Below, piece after piece: positions 33,755 to 43,355 of a stretch of 64,000 bases of DNA; the stretch's first letter is position 1, and each line of letters opens with the position of its first letter. A program made the translations under genes and the position numbers. Source of the stretch: Cryptomeria japonica (Eukaryota > Streptophyta > Pinopsida > Cupressales > Cupressaceae); contig NC_081408.1 in NCBI RefSeq assembly GCF_030272615.1, positions 623,222,383 through 623,286,382 of the forward strand. Direction: 5' to 3'. The notes below the pieces were generated by a model, which searched no databases, was not told the DNA's origin, and was given only the letters and a program-made list of their open reading frames with translations.

Positions 33755-35652
33755 AGTATAATTATTTTATATCACCCCTTAGGACCACTTAAGGCCCCGT
33801 GCGACACATATGCACCCCTTAGGACCTATTAGGACCACATAAGATGAATTGGTGTCACAAGTGGTCTTATGTGGTCCTAACGGGTCACACATGTGTGACC
33901 CCTTAGGACCACTAAAGGCCCCTTGCGACATATGTGCACCCCTTAGGACCACAAAAGACCATATGGTATCGCAAGGGGTGTTATGTGGTCCTCAGGGGTC
34001 ACCCATGTGTTAGAGCACATGTGTGACCCCTTAGGACCACTTAAGGCCCCTTGCAACACATATGCACCCCTTAGGACCTATAAGGACCACAAAAGACCAA
34101 ATGGTGTTGCAAGGGGTCATATATGGTCCTAAGGGGTCACACATGTGTGACCCCTTAGGACCACTTCAGGCCCCTTGTGACACATGTGCACCCCTTAGGA
34201 CCTATTAGGACCACAAAAGACCAAATGGTGTCACAAGGGGTCATATGTGGTCCTAAGGGGTCACACATGTGTTAGAACACATGCGTGACCCCTTAGGACC
34301 ACTTAAGGCCCCTTGCGACACATGTGTACCCCTTAGGACCTATTAGGACCACAAAAGACCAAATGGTGTCGCAAGGGGTCTTATGTGGTCCTAAGGGGTC
34401 ACACATGTGTTAGAACACATGTGTGACCCCTTAGGACCACTTAAGGCCCCTTGTGACACATGTGCACCCCTTAGGACCTATTAGGACCACAAAAGACCAA
34501 ATTTTGTCGCAAGGGGTCTTATGTGGTCCTAAGGGGTCACACATGTGTGACCCCTTAGGACCACATAAGGCCCCTTGCGACACATGTGCACCCCTTAGGA
34601 CCTATTAGAACCACATAAGACCAAATGGTGTCGCAAGGGGTCTTATGTGGTCCTAAGGGGTCACACATGTGTTAGAACACGTGTGACCCCTTAGGACCAC
34701 TTAAGGACCCTTGCGACACATGTGCACCCCTTAGGACCTATTAGGACCACAAAGACCAAATGTTGTCACAAGGGGTCTTATGTGGTCCTAAGGGGTCACA
34801 CATGTGTTAGAACACATGCGTGACCCCTTAGGACCACTTAAGGCCCCTAGCAACACATGTGCACCCCTTATGACCTATTAGGACCACAAAAGGCCAAATG
34901 TTATCGCAAGGGGTCTTATATGGTCCTAAGGGGTCATGCATGTGTTAGAACACATGTGTGACCCCTTAGGACCACTTAAGGCCCCTGGCGACATATCTGT
35001 ACCCCTTGGGACCTATTAGGACCATAAAAGACCAAATGTTATGTTGTTGCAAGGGGTCTTATGTGGTCCTAAGGGGTCACACATGTGTTAGAACACGTGT
35101 GACCGCTTAGGACCACTTAAGGCCCCTTGCGACATATGTGCACCCCTTAGGACCTATTAGGACCACAAAAGACCAAATATTGTTGCAAGGGGTCTTATAT
35201 GGTACTAAGGGGTCACGAACACATGCATGACCCCTTAGGACCACTGAAGGCCCCTGGTGACACATGTGCACCCCTTAGGACCTATTAGGACTACAAAAGA
35301 CCAAATGGTGTCGCAAGGGGTCATATGTGGTCCTAAGGGGTCACGCATGTGTTAGAACACATGCGTGACCCCTTAGGACAACTTAAGTCCCCTTGCAACA
35401 CATGTGCACCCCTTAGGACCTATTAGCACCACATAAGACCAAATGGTGTCGCAAGGGGTCTTATGTGGTCCTAAGGGGTCACATATGTGTTCTACACGTG
35501 TGACCCCTTAGGGCCACTTAAGGCCCCTTGCTACACATGTGCACCCCTTAGGACTTATGAGGACCACAAAAGACCAAATGGTGTCGCAAGGGGACTTATG
35601 TGGTCCTAAGGGGTCACGCCTTAGAACCAGTTAAGGCCCCTTGTGACACATG
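33755..35652. repeat. hairpin satellite: ~15 units of 111-141 bp
   Basis: Tandem array in which the word AAGGCCCC recurs at about 33791, 33914, 34043, 34168, 34303, 34443, 34567, 34703, 34840, 34978, 35119, 35247, 35385, 35520 and 35631. Each unit contains two nested perfect or near-perfect inverted pairs: GACCCCTTAGGACCAC with GTGGTCCTAAGGGGTC (16 bp) and CCCCTTGCGACAC with GTGTCGCAAGGGG (13 bp), around a central spacer. Units come in a short form and a form with an added TTAGAACACATG linker. No protein-like frame. Composition is far richer in G and C than the flanks. Confidence 0.92.
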
Positions 35653-35929
35653 TGAATTATAATTTATATCTGTGTAGAAGAAGAAGATACAAGATGAGGA
35701 GTCATGTGCAAGTGAATTTCATAAAAGAAAGAAAGCTGGCATTATCTTGAATGACATGGAAACAAGCTCATCAACTTCCTAGAAGAGAGCAATTGGAGAA
35801 GTAGAGGTGAGTGTTAAAGGGTGATAATTACATAGAGAGCATGCAATACAAACAAACAATGTCTGGAGTGTGATGTGGTCTCTAATTTATGTCTAGAGGG
35901 ACTAACTGGTTTTGCAGTTCTGGGGAAAC
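35653..35929. other. spacer between satellite and DRM-like exon
   Basis: No recognised coding motif; a possible upstream exon of the chimeric gene cannot be excluded (a GAGGTGAGTG donor-like word occurs at 35806). The last 10-20 bases before 35930 look like a branch-point/acceptor region (TGGTTTTGCAG). Confidence 0.35.
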
Positions 35930-36302
35930 CTATTGGGCCACGCTTGGAGGAAATCAATGTGTTCACGCAAGAGCCACCTTTTTTCTAATATGAGAATGAT
36001 GCTTTTGCACTGAAGGATATTTGGAAGACAATATCCAAAAATTTCTATGGTGTGGAACTAGAGTTGGTGGACTCAAAGCACCCTTTTCAGCATCTTAGAA
36101 GACCAAGAGGCTATGTACACAATCTCCCAATAGAAGGGAAATTTTGAAAGCATCATTCTCTAGTCTTCTAGAAGTTGAAAAGTACTTCGAGTCTACCAAC
36201 TCTAGTTCCACACCATAGAAATATTTGGATATTGTCTTCCAAATATCCTTTAGTGCAAAAGCACGATTCTCATAATAGAAAAAAGGTGGCCCTTGCATGA
36301 AC
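35930..36302 (+). pseudogene. inverted-duplicated DRM-type DNA methyltransferase fragment
   Basis: The plus-strand exon starts after the acceptor TTTTGCAG and reads VLGKPIGPRLEEI, then EPPFF*YENDAFALKDIWKT, FYGVELELVDSK and RRPRGYVHNLPIEGKF. This series (PPFFYYEN..A....W.TIS, FVDSK, RRxRGYVHNLPI) is the conserved region of plant DRM de novo cytosine methyltransferases. The same fragment occurs again in reverse (36152-36302), reading on the minus strand GPPFFYYENRAFALKDIWKT, FYGVELELVDSKYFSTSRR. The two arms (about 35961-36112 and 36152-36302) are roughly 150 bp with a loop near 40 bp and only a few mismatches. The plus arm has an in-frame TAA; the reverse arm is open. It cannot make a methyltransferase. 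A transcript through it would fold into a long hairpin. Confidence 0.7.
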
Positions 36303-36890
36303 AATAGGTTCCACACGGTGAATGATAGGGTTTCCATAGTTGATGTGAAAACCATGTTTCCTCATTATCAGGCCTTTGGTAGGGTGAAAGGCTATATGCC
36401 TACCAGGTGCATGGATGCATTATTAGCACCATTTATCTATCCTAGATGGTTAGCCACTCATCATAGGTGGCCCCAAAAGGATGAGTTGCCCCTTTATTTT
36501 TACAAAAAATTATTTGCAGAGTTTCATTTGTTGGATGATGTTGATTACACCAATTTTCCGAAACATGATGGGAAAGGGAAGGGCAGATTTTTAGATAAGT
36601 TTAGATGACCTGGGTGCACCCCCGCCTGTTAATAAATGAGCATTGATTGGTCCAAACGTTGTGGTTCTTCCCAAGAGTGTGGACCTAGCACATGTTGCAG
36701 ATAGTGTACCAGATGACACTCAATAGTCCATATTTTCCAGTATTGCTACTATAGCCACACAGGTGGATGAGATGACATCAGATCGGGTGGGTAGATATTT
36801 GTTGCACTCTCATACTAGCATTCATGATGCATCAACGAGTGATGATCCATATGTTCGAGTAGACATACCATCCTCGATGGATGCTGCACG
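36297..36890 (+). pseudogene. central part of the chimeric plus-strand gene, unrecognised protein
   Basis: Open frame to 36608 (RFHTVNDRVSIVDVKTMF, LLAPFIYPRWLATHHRWPQK, LFAEFHLLDDVDYTNFPKHD). A frame change near 36600 leads into a further readable stretch with stops (PPVNK*ALIGPNVVVLPKS, EMTSDRVGRYLLHSHTSIHD) up to the retroelement insertion at 36891. Amino-acid composition is protein-like. I do not recognise the family. After the 5.7-kb insertion the same style of sequence resumes at 42621. Confidence 0.45.
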
Positions 36891-37711
36891 TGTTGGCATT
36901 CTACACTCTTATAAGAATAGTTGATGTTGTCATTGATGGCAATCAACTGGTAACCCAATGGAAATAGTTTTCTACATGCACCAGAATCAGAAAATATACC
37001 AGCAGACACCAACATCGGCAGGCGTTTACACCAGCATTCAGATTACATAAGCAATAAAGCATACCGACACTCCAACCGACATGGGATAAAGTTTTGTTTA
37101 TATGAATTGTTTATTGTAATATAATTATCTTTTGTAAGCTGACATGGTAAATTGTAAAAGACTCATATATGTATGAGAGCTTATAGATCATTTTGTAATG
37201 AATGAGGAATAGAGATGTATGGTAGAAGATATTTGTTTAGTAGCAGCGAAGGTTTTTGGTTATGGTATCTATCTGAGCTTAAACCGGTACTGAACCTGGC
37301 GTTAGACATGCTATTTTGAGCAGTACATTGTATTGGATTTAATAATCCATTTTGTAGTCAGTGAGAGTCTTCTTTGAGCAATGAGCTCTAGGCTATTGGT
37401 CTCCCTACATGTGCAAGCCCCTATTGTAAGTAGTATGTATTCATTGGCCAGTGAGTAAATATTGTGGGTCACAAATCCCACCAAGGTTTTTCCCAAACCG
37501 GGTTTCCTCGTTAAAATTTCTTGTGTTATGGTGTGTTTCTATGTTGTCTCTATTATTTCTATTTACTGCATTAATTCTTGTTTATCGATATACTGTTTTG
37601 GGTGGCAAAATTATTAATAAGTTTAAATATTCCAACCACCGGTTAGACAATGATTCACCCCCCCCCCCCCCCCCCCTCTCAATGTCTGTGGGACTATCAT
37701 TGAATCTAACA
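36891..37711 (+). repeat. 5' LTR of the non-autonomous element
   Basis: 821 bp, paired with 41812-42620. It contains a run of 19 C at 37658-37676 where the 3' LTR has only six, the main length difference between the copies. Confidence 0.9.
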
Positions 37712-37713
37712 AT

Positions 37714-37725
37714 TGGTATCAGAGC
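37714..37725 (+). other. tRNA-iMet primer-binding site
   Basis: TGGTATCAGAGC, a full match to the initiator tRNA-Met primer site common in plant copia elements, two bases after the LTR end. Confidence 0.9.
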
Positions 37726-37779
37726 TTGGTCCTCTATTTGCAAAAGCCTAACAGCTTGAGGAAGATTCTGAAACCGGTA

Positions 37780-38900
37780 CAGATGAATAACTTAAGAAAA
37801 CAGTTGGAAGGAGCTCTTAAAGATTTTGATGCAGAAAAGTTGAAGAATATCAAACTTGAAGATGATCTAAGGACTACTAAGGAATTCATTAAAGGACTTC
37901 AAGAAAATCTGGTTACAGCTCACAAAATAAGAGAAAAGAACTTCATGAGAAGATGCAGAATGATGATGATGAAAAAGAAACTCTTAGAGACATTGCAAAT
38001 AAGTTAAGGCAAGAGAATACTAATATGAAGAATGAAATGCAAGATATGACTATGAGGTTATGTAAGGATATTGAAGATAGGAAGAAGAATGAAGAAGTCT
38101 TGACTAGGAGACTTAATGATGCAGGAAATGAAAATCTGAGACTTGGTCATGAAAATGATATGTTAAAGACAGATCTGATTCACATGCAACATGATAAGGA
38201 GGAACTTACAAGACAAGTTGGAATTCTGGAAAATGAGTTGGTTACTACAAATGAACACAAAGACAAATTCAAGAAAAGTTCAGAAAGGCTTGATGACATG
38301 CTGAAAAGACAAAAGCTTGATGGAGATACAAATGGACTTGGATTTGAACATGGAGAAAGTTTCGGTATTGCAAATAATCAAGATCAGAACAAATTGGTAA
38401 GACAACCTAATACTTATAAATTTAATGGGAAATGTTTCAATTGCAACAAATATGGTCATAGAGCAAATCAATGTAGATTTAGAAATAATCAGAATACAAA
38501 CTTACCCACTGGTCAATGTTCCAAATGCAACAAAGTTGGTCATAATTCAGAAAATTGTAGAATGAATGTGAAATGCTATGTTTGTGGTAGATTTGGGCAT
38601 TTATCTAATCAATGTAGATCACAAACTGGTCAAGGATATGGAAAGGCTATTTAGAGGAATAATGTAACTTGTTATGCATGTAACAAGATTGGACATATTG
38701 CAAAATTTTGTAGAAGCAAGATTATATCGGCAAACAAGAAAGGATCTAGTTTGAAGGGAAAAGAAAAGGTAGATGAAGTAAAGCAAGAATTTTCAAAACA
38801 ATGGATTAAGAAGAGTGATTAGAAAGTTGATGAATCTATCTCTGCACTGATAGAACAAAGTAACCCTCCACTGGTAGGAGATTCTTCATTTAATTGAAGA
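37780..38900 (+). pseudogene. coiled-coil protein with four CCHC zinc knuckles (gag-like)
   Basis: Begins MNNLRKQLEGALKDFDAEK at 37780. A long Glu/Lys/Asn-rich coiled coil follows, with a frame change near 37945 (the second frame opens at 37953). Three zinc knuckles lie in the open frame: CFNCNKYGHRANQC, CSKCNKVGHNSENC and CYVCGRFGHLSNQC (about 38435-38620). A TAG at 38652 is followed in frame by a fourth (CYACNKIGHIAKFC) and a Lys-rich tail to about 38895. CCHC knuckles bind RNA in gag proteins; the coiled coil could drive assembly in place of a usual capsid domain, which I do not see. Function as gag is inferred from position directly after the primer site. Confidence 0.7.
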
Positions 38901-39195
38901 TTAATCCTTAGGGGGTATTACAGCAAGTTGAAAATCATGCATTCTACCCTCGGTTGATGGTGAGAAGATACATTTCTTCTTTACTGGCAGGTGTGTTAAA
39001 TTTTCACTTAACCAACAAGCATTTAATGTGGTTGTTGAAGGATATTTTACTATATAACATCGAAGATCCCTCATTTTCAACTCACCAAGCATTCAAACAT
39101 TAGAGAGCGTAAAACTGAGCAAGGGCATTCTAAGGCAGAGCTACGAAGTGATTTTCAGGCATTAAGAGAATTTCGGTTAAGAGGTATTTATCATA

Positions 39196-40077
39196 ATGGA
39201 AACCTCATCTTTTGTTCCTGAGTTTATTGCAAAACCTATCATTGTTGAAAATGTCAAATTGCCTAGACCCGTGTTTAAAATTATTCCCGAGATTGCAAAG
39301 CAGGATGATTCTGTCAGATCTTTTTCAAAAATTCTGAAGGGTGTAGCATTTACAGAAGACCCCAGAATCTACATACATTGCAACATAGTAAACCTAGGGA
39401 CTGAGGATTTAAAGAAAATATTTAATGAGGTTATTACCGATAGAAATGGTGTGATTAAACCTGAACATAAGATTGTGGAAGACTTAGGTTTTGTAGAGAT
39501 TCTGAACATTCCTGAATTTTCAAAGGAAGTTGTAAGACTTGTATTAAGCAGAGTCCATGGAGAGTTCATATGGTTAGATTCAGTTTGCAAAATAACCAAG
39601 GAAGCCATTAAGGCAGTTATTGGTTTACCTTCAACCAGTAGTAGGCCTGATAAAACCAAGAAAATACCTAACAAGGGAGTTATGGATTTAACCGGAGTCA
39701 CATCTGATAACAAATCACTTAGAGTGAATGATGTTAAGGATATAAATGTGAAATATGTGAGTATGGTACTAGGATATAAAGCAACACATGCAAATAGACT
39801 GACTTCTATTTCTAGCCTTTGTATTCATAGTGCATATGAGATGGTGAACATTAATGCTAAGATTGATGTGTGTGAATGGCTTAAAGATGAACTGATTGAT
39901 AAAGTAAAGAAGATTAAGGTAGACAAGAAAGGTACTTTTTATTTTGGAAACCTACTAGTATGCCTGATGCTATACTTTACCAAAGAGATACCCAGCATAG
40001 GTCACAAAGATTTTGGTTATGACATTTCGGTAGGAAAACATATACAGGAAGCTTTCACTGGTATCAGAACTAACTAA
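39196..40077 (+). CDS. unrecognised 293-aa protein of the non-autonomous element
   Basis: Intact frame starting METSSFVPEFIAKPIIVENV. Balanced globular composition, rich in Lys, Ile and Val; no Cys/His clusters, signal peptide or clear membrane segment. Motifs visible: FTEDPRIYIHCNIVNLG, IWLDSVCKITKEAIKAVIGL and YFGNLLVCLMLYFTKEIP. It does not resemble protease, RT, RNase H or integrase. It lies between the zinc-knuckle region and a coiled-coil region, so it is part of the element's own coding set. The stop at 40075 is followed by more protein-like sequence to 41512, so the original product was probably longer. Confidence 0.6.
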   Translation: METSSFVPEFIAKPIIVENVKLPRPVFKIIPEIAKQDDSVRSFSKILKGVAFTEDPRIYIHCNIVNLGTEDLKKIFNEVITDRNGVIKPEHKIVEDLGFVEILNIPEFSKEVVRLVLSRVHGEFIWLDSVCKITKEAIKAVIGLPSTSSRPDKTKKIPNKGVMDLTGVTSDNKSLRVNDVKDINVKYVSMVLGYKATHANRLTSISSLCIHSAYEMVNINAKIDVCEWLKDELIDKVKKIKVDKKGTFYFGNLLVCLMLYFTKEIPSIGHKDFGYDISVGKHIQEAFTGIRTN

Positions 40078-41512
40078 GATAAGAACATTACAGACTACTT
40101 CAAAATATTTCAAACTAAGATGGGAGCAAGAGGAAAGAAACAGATCGAAAGTGGAGAAGACATTCAAGGTATATCAAAAAGACAAGGGGAAATGTAAAAT
40201 AGGTAGTGTACCTTCTATAAAAATAACAGATAACATCCCTCCACCGGCTCAAGACACTTCTCCTTTAACCTCAACATCACCGGTTCATACAGCTAATCCA
40301 CCAGATATAGCTACTAAAGGTATAACTCATGATGATACTAACCCGAAGTCTAAGATACGTTTTACAATGAATGTGGATACACAGAATATAAACATTATTA
40401 TGGAAAAAGAGACTGCAGAGGTTAAGGTAGATAGTGTTGAGGACAACAAGATTTCAGAGGAACCGGCATAGACTGTTGACTCTTAGGAAACTGAGATACC
40501 GGTTCAAGCAGAGCAACCAGAGACTGAGAAACCAATAGAGGACAAGACAATTAGGAAAGGGCCACAAGAATCTGAGAAACCGACAGTGGTATAGATAGAG
40601 AAACAATCTGAGGCAGAGGTTCATGTTGAGTCTGAGAAATTGGCAGTTGCAGAGGAGCTCAATCAAACTGATAAACCATTAAAGGTAGAGGTACAGACAT
40701 AGACAGATCCACCAGAAGAAAATATAAGTAAAGTGGATGCATCTGATGGAAATAAAGAGGATGTAGTGAAGGTAATTGGTCAAACATCTATTGAGAAGAA
40801 ACCTACAGCAGAACCAAGCACATCTACAAGTGTATTGAGACCCACTAACATCACAAAGTTTCTATTGGATTCCATTAAAAGGATAATGGATTGCAATGCC
40901 TTAGCATTTAAGGCAATTGATGACACCTTACCTATTCTGAAGATGATTGCCCCTAATTGTAAGATATATCACATTAATGATTCTTTAGCTAAATTGGACA
41001 CACTATCCAAATTCATTGCTGATAATGTAATAACCATAGATAAGGTGAATGAGGATACCATTAAGGAGAGATTTGACAAAGAGAAAAACACATTCTTTGA
41101 GAACACTATAAAGAAATGTACCGATCACTTGGATACACTTTTACCAGTACTTAATTCTACAATTTTGGAGTATAAGGAGTTATATAGAGAAGCATGTAAA
41201 CCTCACTATTTGACAGAGGACATTGACGAGGAGATAAAAAAGAAACAAAAGGAAATTGATGACATTGCGGATAATATAATAGGGTCATTTGGACTTATAT
41301 CAGTTTTTGAGCAGGAAATGACATTTTTTGAGAAGTTGGAGAAACTTGAGAAAGAGAAGGCAAGGATAAGGTCCAATGTCTGGGAACTCAAAAGTAAACT
41401 TGGTTCAAAATTGGACAATCTTATTACTCAGAGAGTCGAATTATCTAAGGCAACAGTTCAAGGAGAGCGATCACCAGAGCAGCAAATGCACTATCTCACC
41501 GGTATGATCTAG
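40078..41512 (+). pseudogene. acidic linker and coiled-coil region downstream of the 293-aa frame
   Basis: 40151-40730 encodes a Pro/Thr/Glu/Lys-rich low-complexity stretch with several stops. 40733-41512 is open for 259 codons: low-complexity start, then helical Lys/Glu/Leu-rich sequence (KFLLDSIKRIMDCNALAFKA, LTEDIDEEIKKKQKEIDDIA, FFEKLEKLEKEKARIRSN) typical of a coiled coil. No enzyme motif. Most likely the C-terminal part of the protein that starts at 39196, now broken by stops. Confidence 0.5.
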
Positions 41513-41798
41513 CAGACTGAGGCAACTCTAAATGACAGCAACAAGTTTATGCAGAGTTTGAATCTAGTTTTGGCGGACATCTTTCAAATAGTAACCAACC
41601 GCTTACAAACCTTGAGGTAGCATTTTTGTACTCTTTTGATTATTTATGACATCCTTTGTCATTGATGTCAAAGGGGGAGTAGTGGAGAGAAAAATGCATG
41701 TACAGAGGAGATCACTTGCTCAGGGGGAGCACATCTTTTTGGATTTCAGTTTTGGGAGAACAGTTTTGGATTTTTCTCATGAGTGTTGCCATCAATGC

Positions 41799-41811
41799 CA
41801 AAGGGGGGGAT
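41799..41811 (+). other. polypurine tract of the non-autonomous element
   Basis: CAAAGGGGGGGATT-like purine run immediately before the TGTTGG start of the 3' LTR. Confidence 0.85.
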
Positions 41812-42620
41812 TGTTGGCATTCTACACTCTTATGAGAATAGTTGATGTTGTCATTGATGGCAACCAACTGGCAACCCACTAGCAATAGGTTTCTACATGC
41901 ACCGACATCACAAAATACACTGGTAGACACCGGCACCTGCAGGAGCTTACATCAACATTCAGATTACATCGACAACAAAGCATACCGACACTCCAGCCAA
42001 CATGGGATAAAGTTTTTTTTATATGAATTATTTATTATAATATAATTATCGTTTGTAAGCCGACATGGTATATTGTAAAAGACTCATATATGTATGAGAT
42101 CTTATAGATAATTTTGTAATGAATGAGGAATAGAAATGTATGATAGAAGATAGTTGTTTAGTAGCATCAAAGGTTTTTGGTTATGGTATCTATCTGAACT
42201 TAAATAGGTACTGAACTTGGTATTAGAGATGTTGTTTTGAGCAGTACATTGTATTGGATTTAATAATTCATTTTGTAGTCAATGAGACTCTTCTTTGAGC
42301 AGTGAGCTCTAGGATGTTGGCCTCCCTGCATGTGTAGGCCCCTATTGTAAGTAGTATTTATTCACTGGCTAGTGAGTAAATATTGTGGGTCACAAATCCA
42401 CCAAGGTTTTTCCCACACCGAGTTTCCTCATTAAAATATCTTGTGTTATGGTGTGTTTCTATGCTATCTTTATTATTTTTGTTTACTACATTAATTCTTG
42501 TTTACTGGTATACTATTTTGGGTGGCAAAATTATTAATAAGTTTAAATATTCCAACCACCGGTTAGACACTGATTCACTCCCCCCTCTAAGTATCTATGG
42601 GACTGTCATTGAATCTAACA
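41812..42620 (+). repeat. 3' LTR of the non-autonomous element
   Basis: 809 bp, matching 36891-37711 with scattered substitutions and the shorter C run. Confidence 0.9.
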
Positions 42621-43043
42621 ACACACATGCATGACATAGATCCTTTATGACAGATGAGTGCATGCTTATCTAGTGATCTCTTGGATGCATATCAGGTCAT
42701 TGCTATGGAGAATGGGATCCCACTACAAGATGCCCCATAATTTGTTAGGCGTGCACTTGGTAGACTGGGTGCATCTATTTGTGGTTATGAGCATACAGAT
42801 TCTCAGCCTACTACTGTTGCACATCCTACTGCCCCACCCCACCATAGAACAGTTGGTCAAGATACACCTCCTCCTCCTGTTTATACATCAGTTGATCGAG
42901 CCACAGTACCTGGTATTGGATTTTTGGGTATGTTGACTACCATGCTTATGGAACGAGACAGTGAGGGGGATCATGTTGCAGTGGGCTCCTTGCATGATTC
43001 TGACATCAACAGGATCAGACGAGCCTTACATGCTGCAGGAGAG
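42621..43043 (+). pseudogene. chimeric plus-strand gene: exon continuing after the retroelement
   Basis: The frame resumes after the insertion with two stops (TGA near 42650, TAA near 42740) and reads SSDLLDAYQVIAMENGIPLQ, FVRRALGRLGASICGYEHTD, a His/Pro/Thr-rich stretch, and GFLGMLTTMLMERDSEGDHV. It ends at a donor GCAGGAGAG|GTATGA. Protein family not recognised. The donor and the phase-0 link to the next exon support a once-real spliced gene. Confidence 0.5.
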
Positions 43044-43172
43044 GTATGAATTATATAATATATTATTTACTAATTTTAATTTAAATATTTTATATAGCTA
43101 CTTGATTGTACACATGAACTACATGGATTAAATTAATTATATATATTGGCTTGTATTTTTTGAACTATATAG

Positions 43173-43244
43173 GGTATCACGTTAGGGTCGATGTATGGAG
43201 ATATGGATGATGCCACTAACCCAGTTGTTCATCAGGAGACACAG
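43173..43244 (+). pseudogene. micro-exon Y1 of the chimeric gene
   Basis: 72-bp exon between acceptor TATATAG and donor ACACAG|GTATAT. It is phase 0 at both ends, reading GITLGSMYGDMDDATNPVVH plus QETQ. It resembles the exon at 45252-45308 (ATDPVHHET), showing exon duplication. Confidence 0.5.
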
Positions 43245-43355
43245 GTATATATAAAGTTTGAATTATTTTTTTGTTTTGTTTTTAAGTTCTATTTAAATGG
43301 ATATCTAGGTGTTGATTAAATAATTTCAAGCTATTTAAATTATATATATATATAT

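Larger units (their letters stand above)
36891..42620 (+). mobile_element. non-autonomous LTR element (copia-like primer site), 5.7 kb
   Basis: LTRs 36891-37711 and 41812-42620 start TGTTGGCATT and end ...GAATCTAACA. A tRNA-iMet primer site (TGGTATCAGAGC) lies two bases inside the 5' LTR and a polypurine tract lies against the 3' LTR. The interior encodes a coiled-coil/zinc-knuckle protein and unknown proteins but no protease, RT, RNase H or integrase. It sits inside the chimeric plus-strand gene. Possible target copies are GCACG (36886-36890) and ACACA (42621-42625), matching at three of five bases, with both differences being G-to-A; this is weak support. Confidence 0.85.

Noticed and set aside
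33755-35652. Hairpin satellite considered as a CRISPR-like array
   Set aside because: Units are whole-unit tandem repeats with internal inverted pairs and no unique spacers; eukaryotic context.
36095-36355. 86-codon minus-strand frame treated as a separate gene
   Set aside because: It is the reverse arm of the DRM-fragment inverted repeat and continues into loop and non-homologous sequence.
39369-39713. 114-codon minus-strand frame opposite the 293-aa protein
   Set aside because: Shadow of the intact plus-strand frame, with no independent signature.
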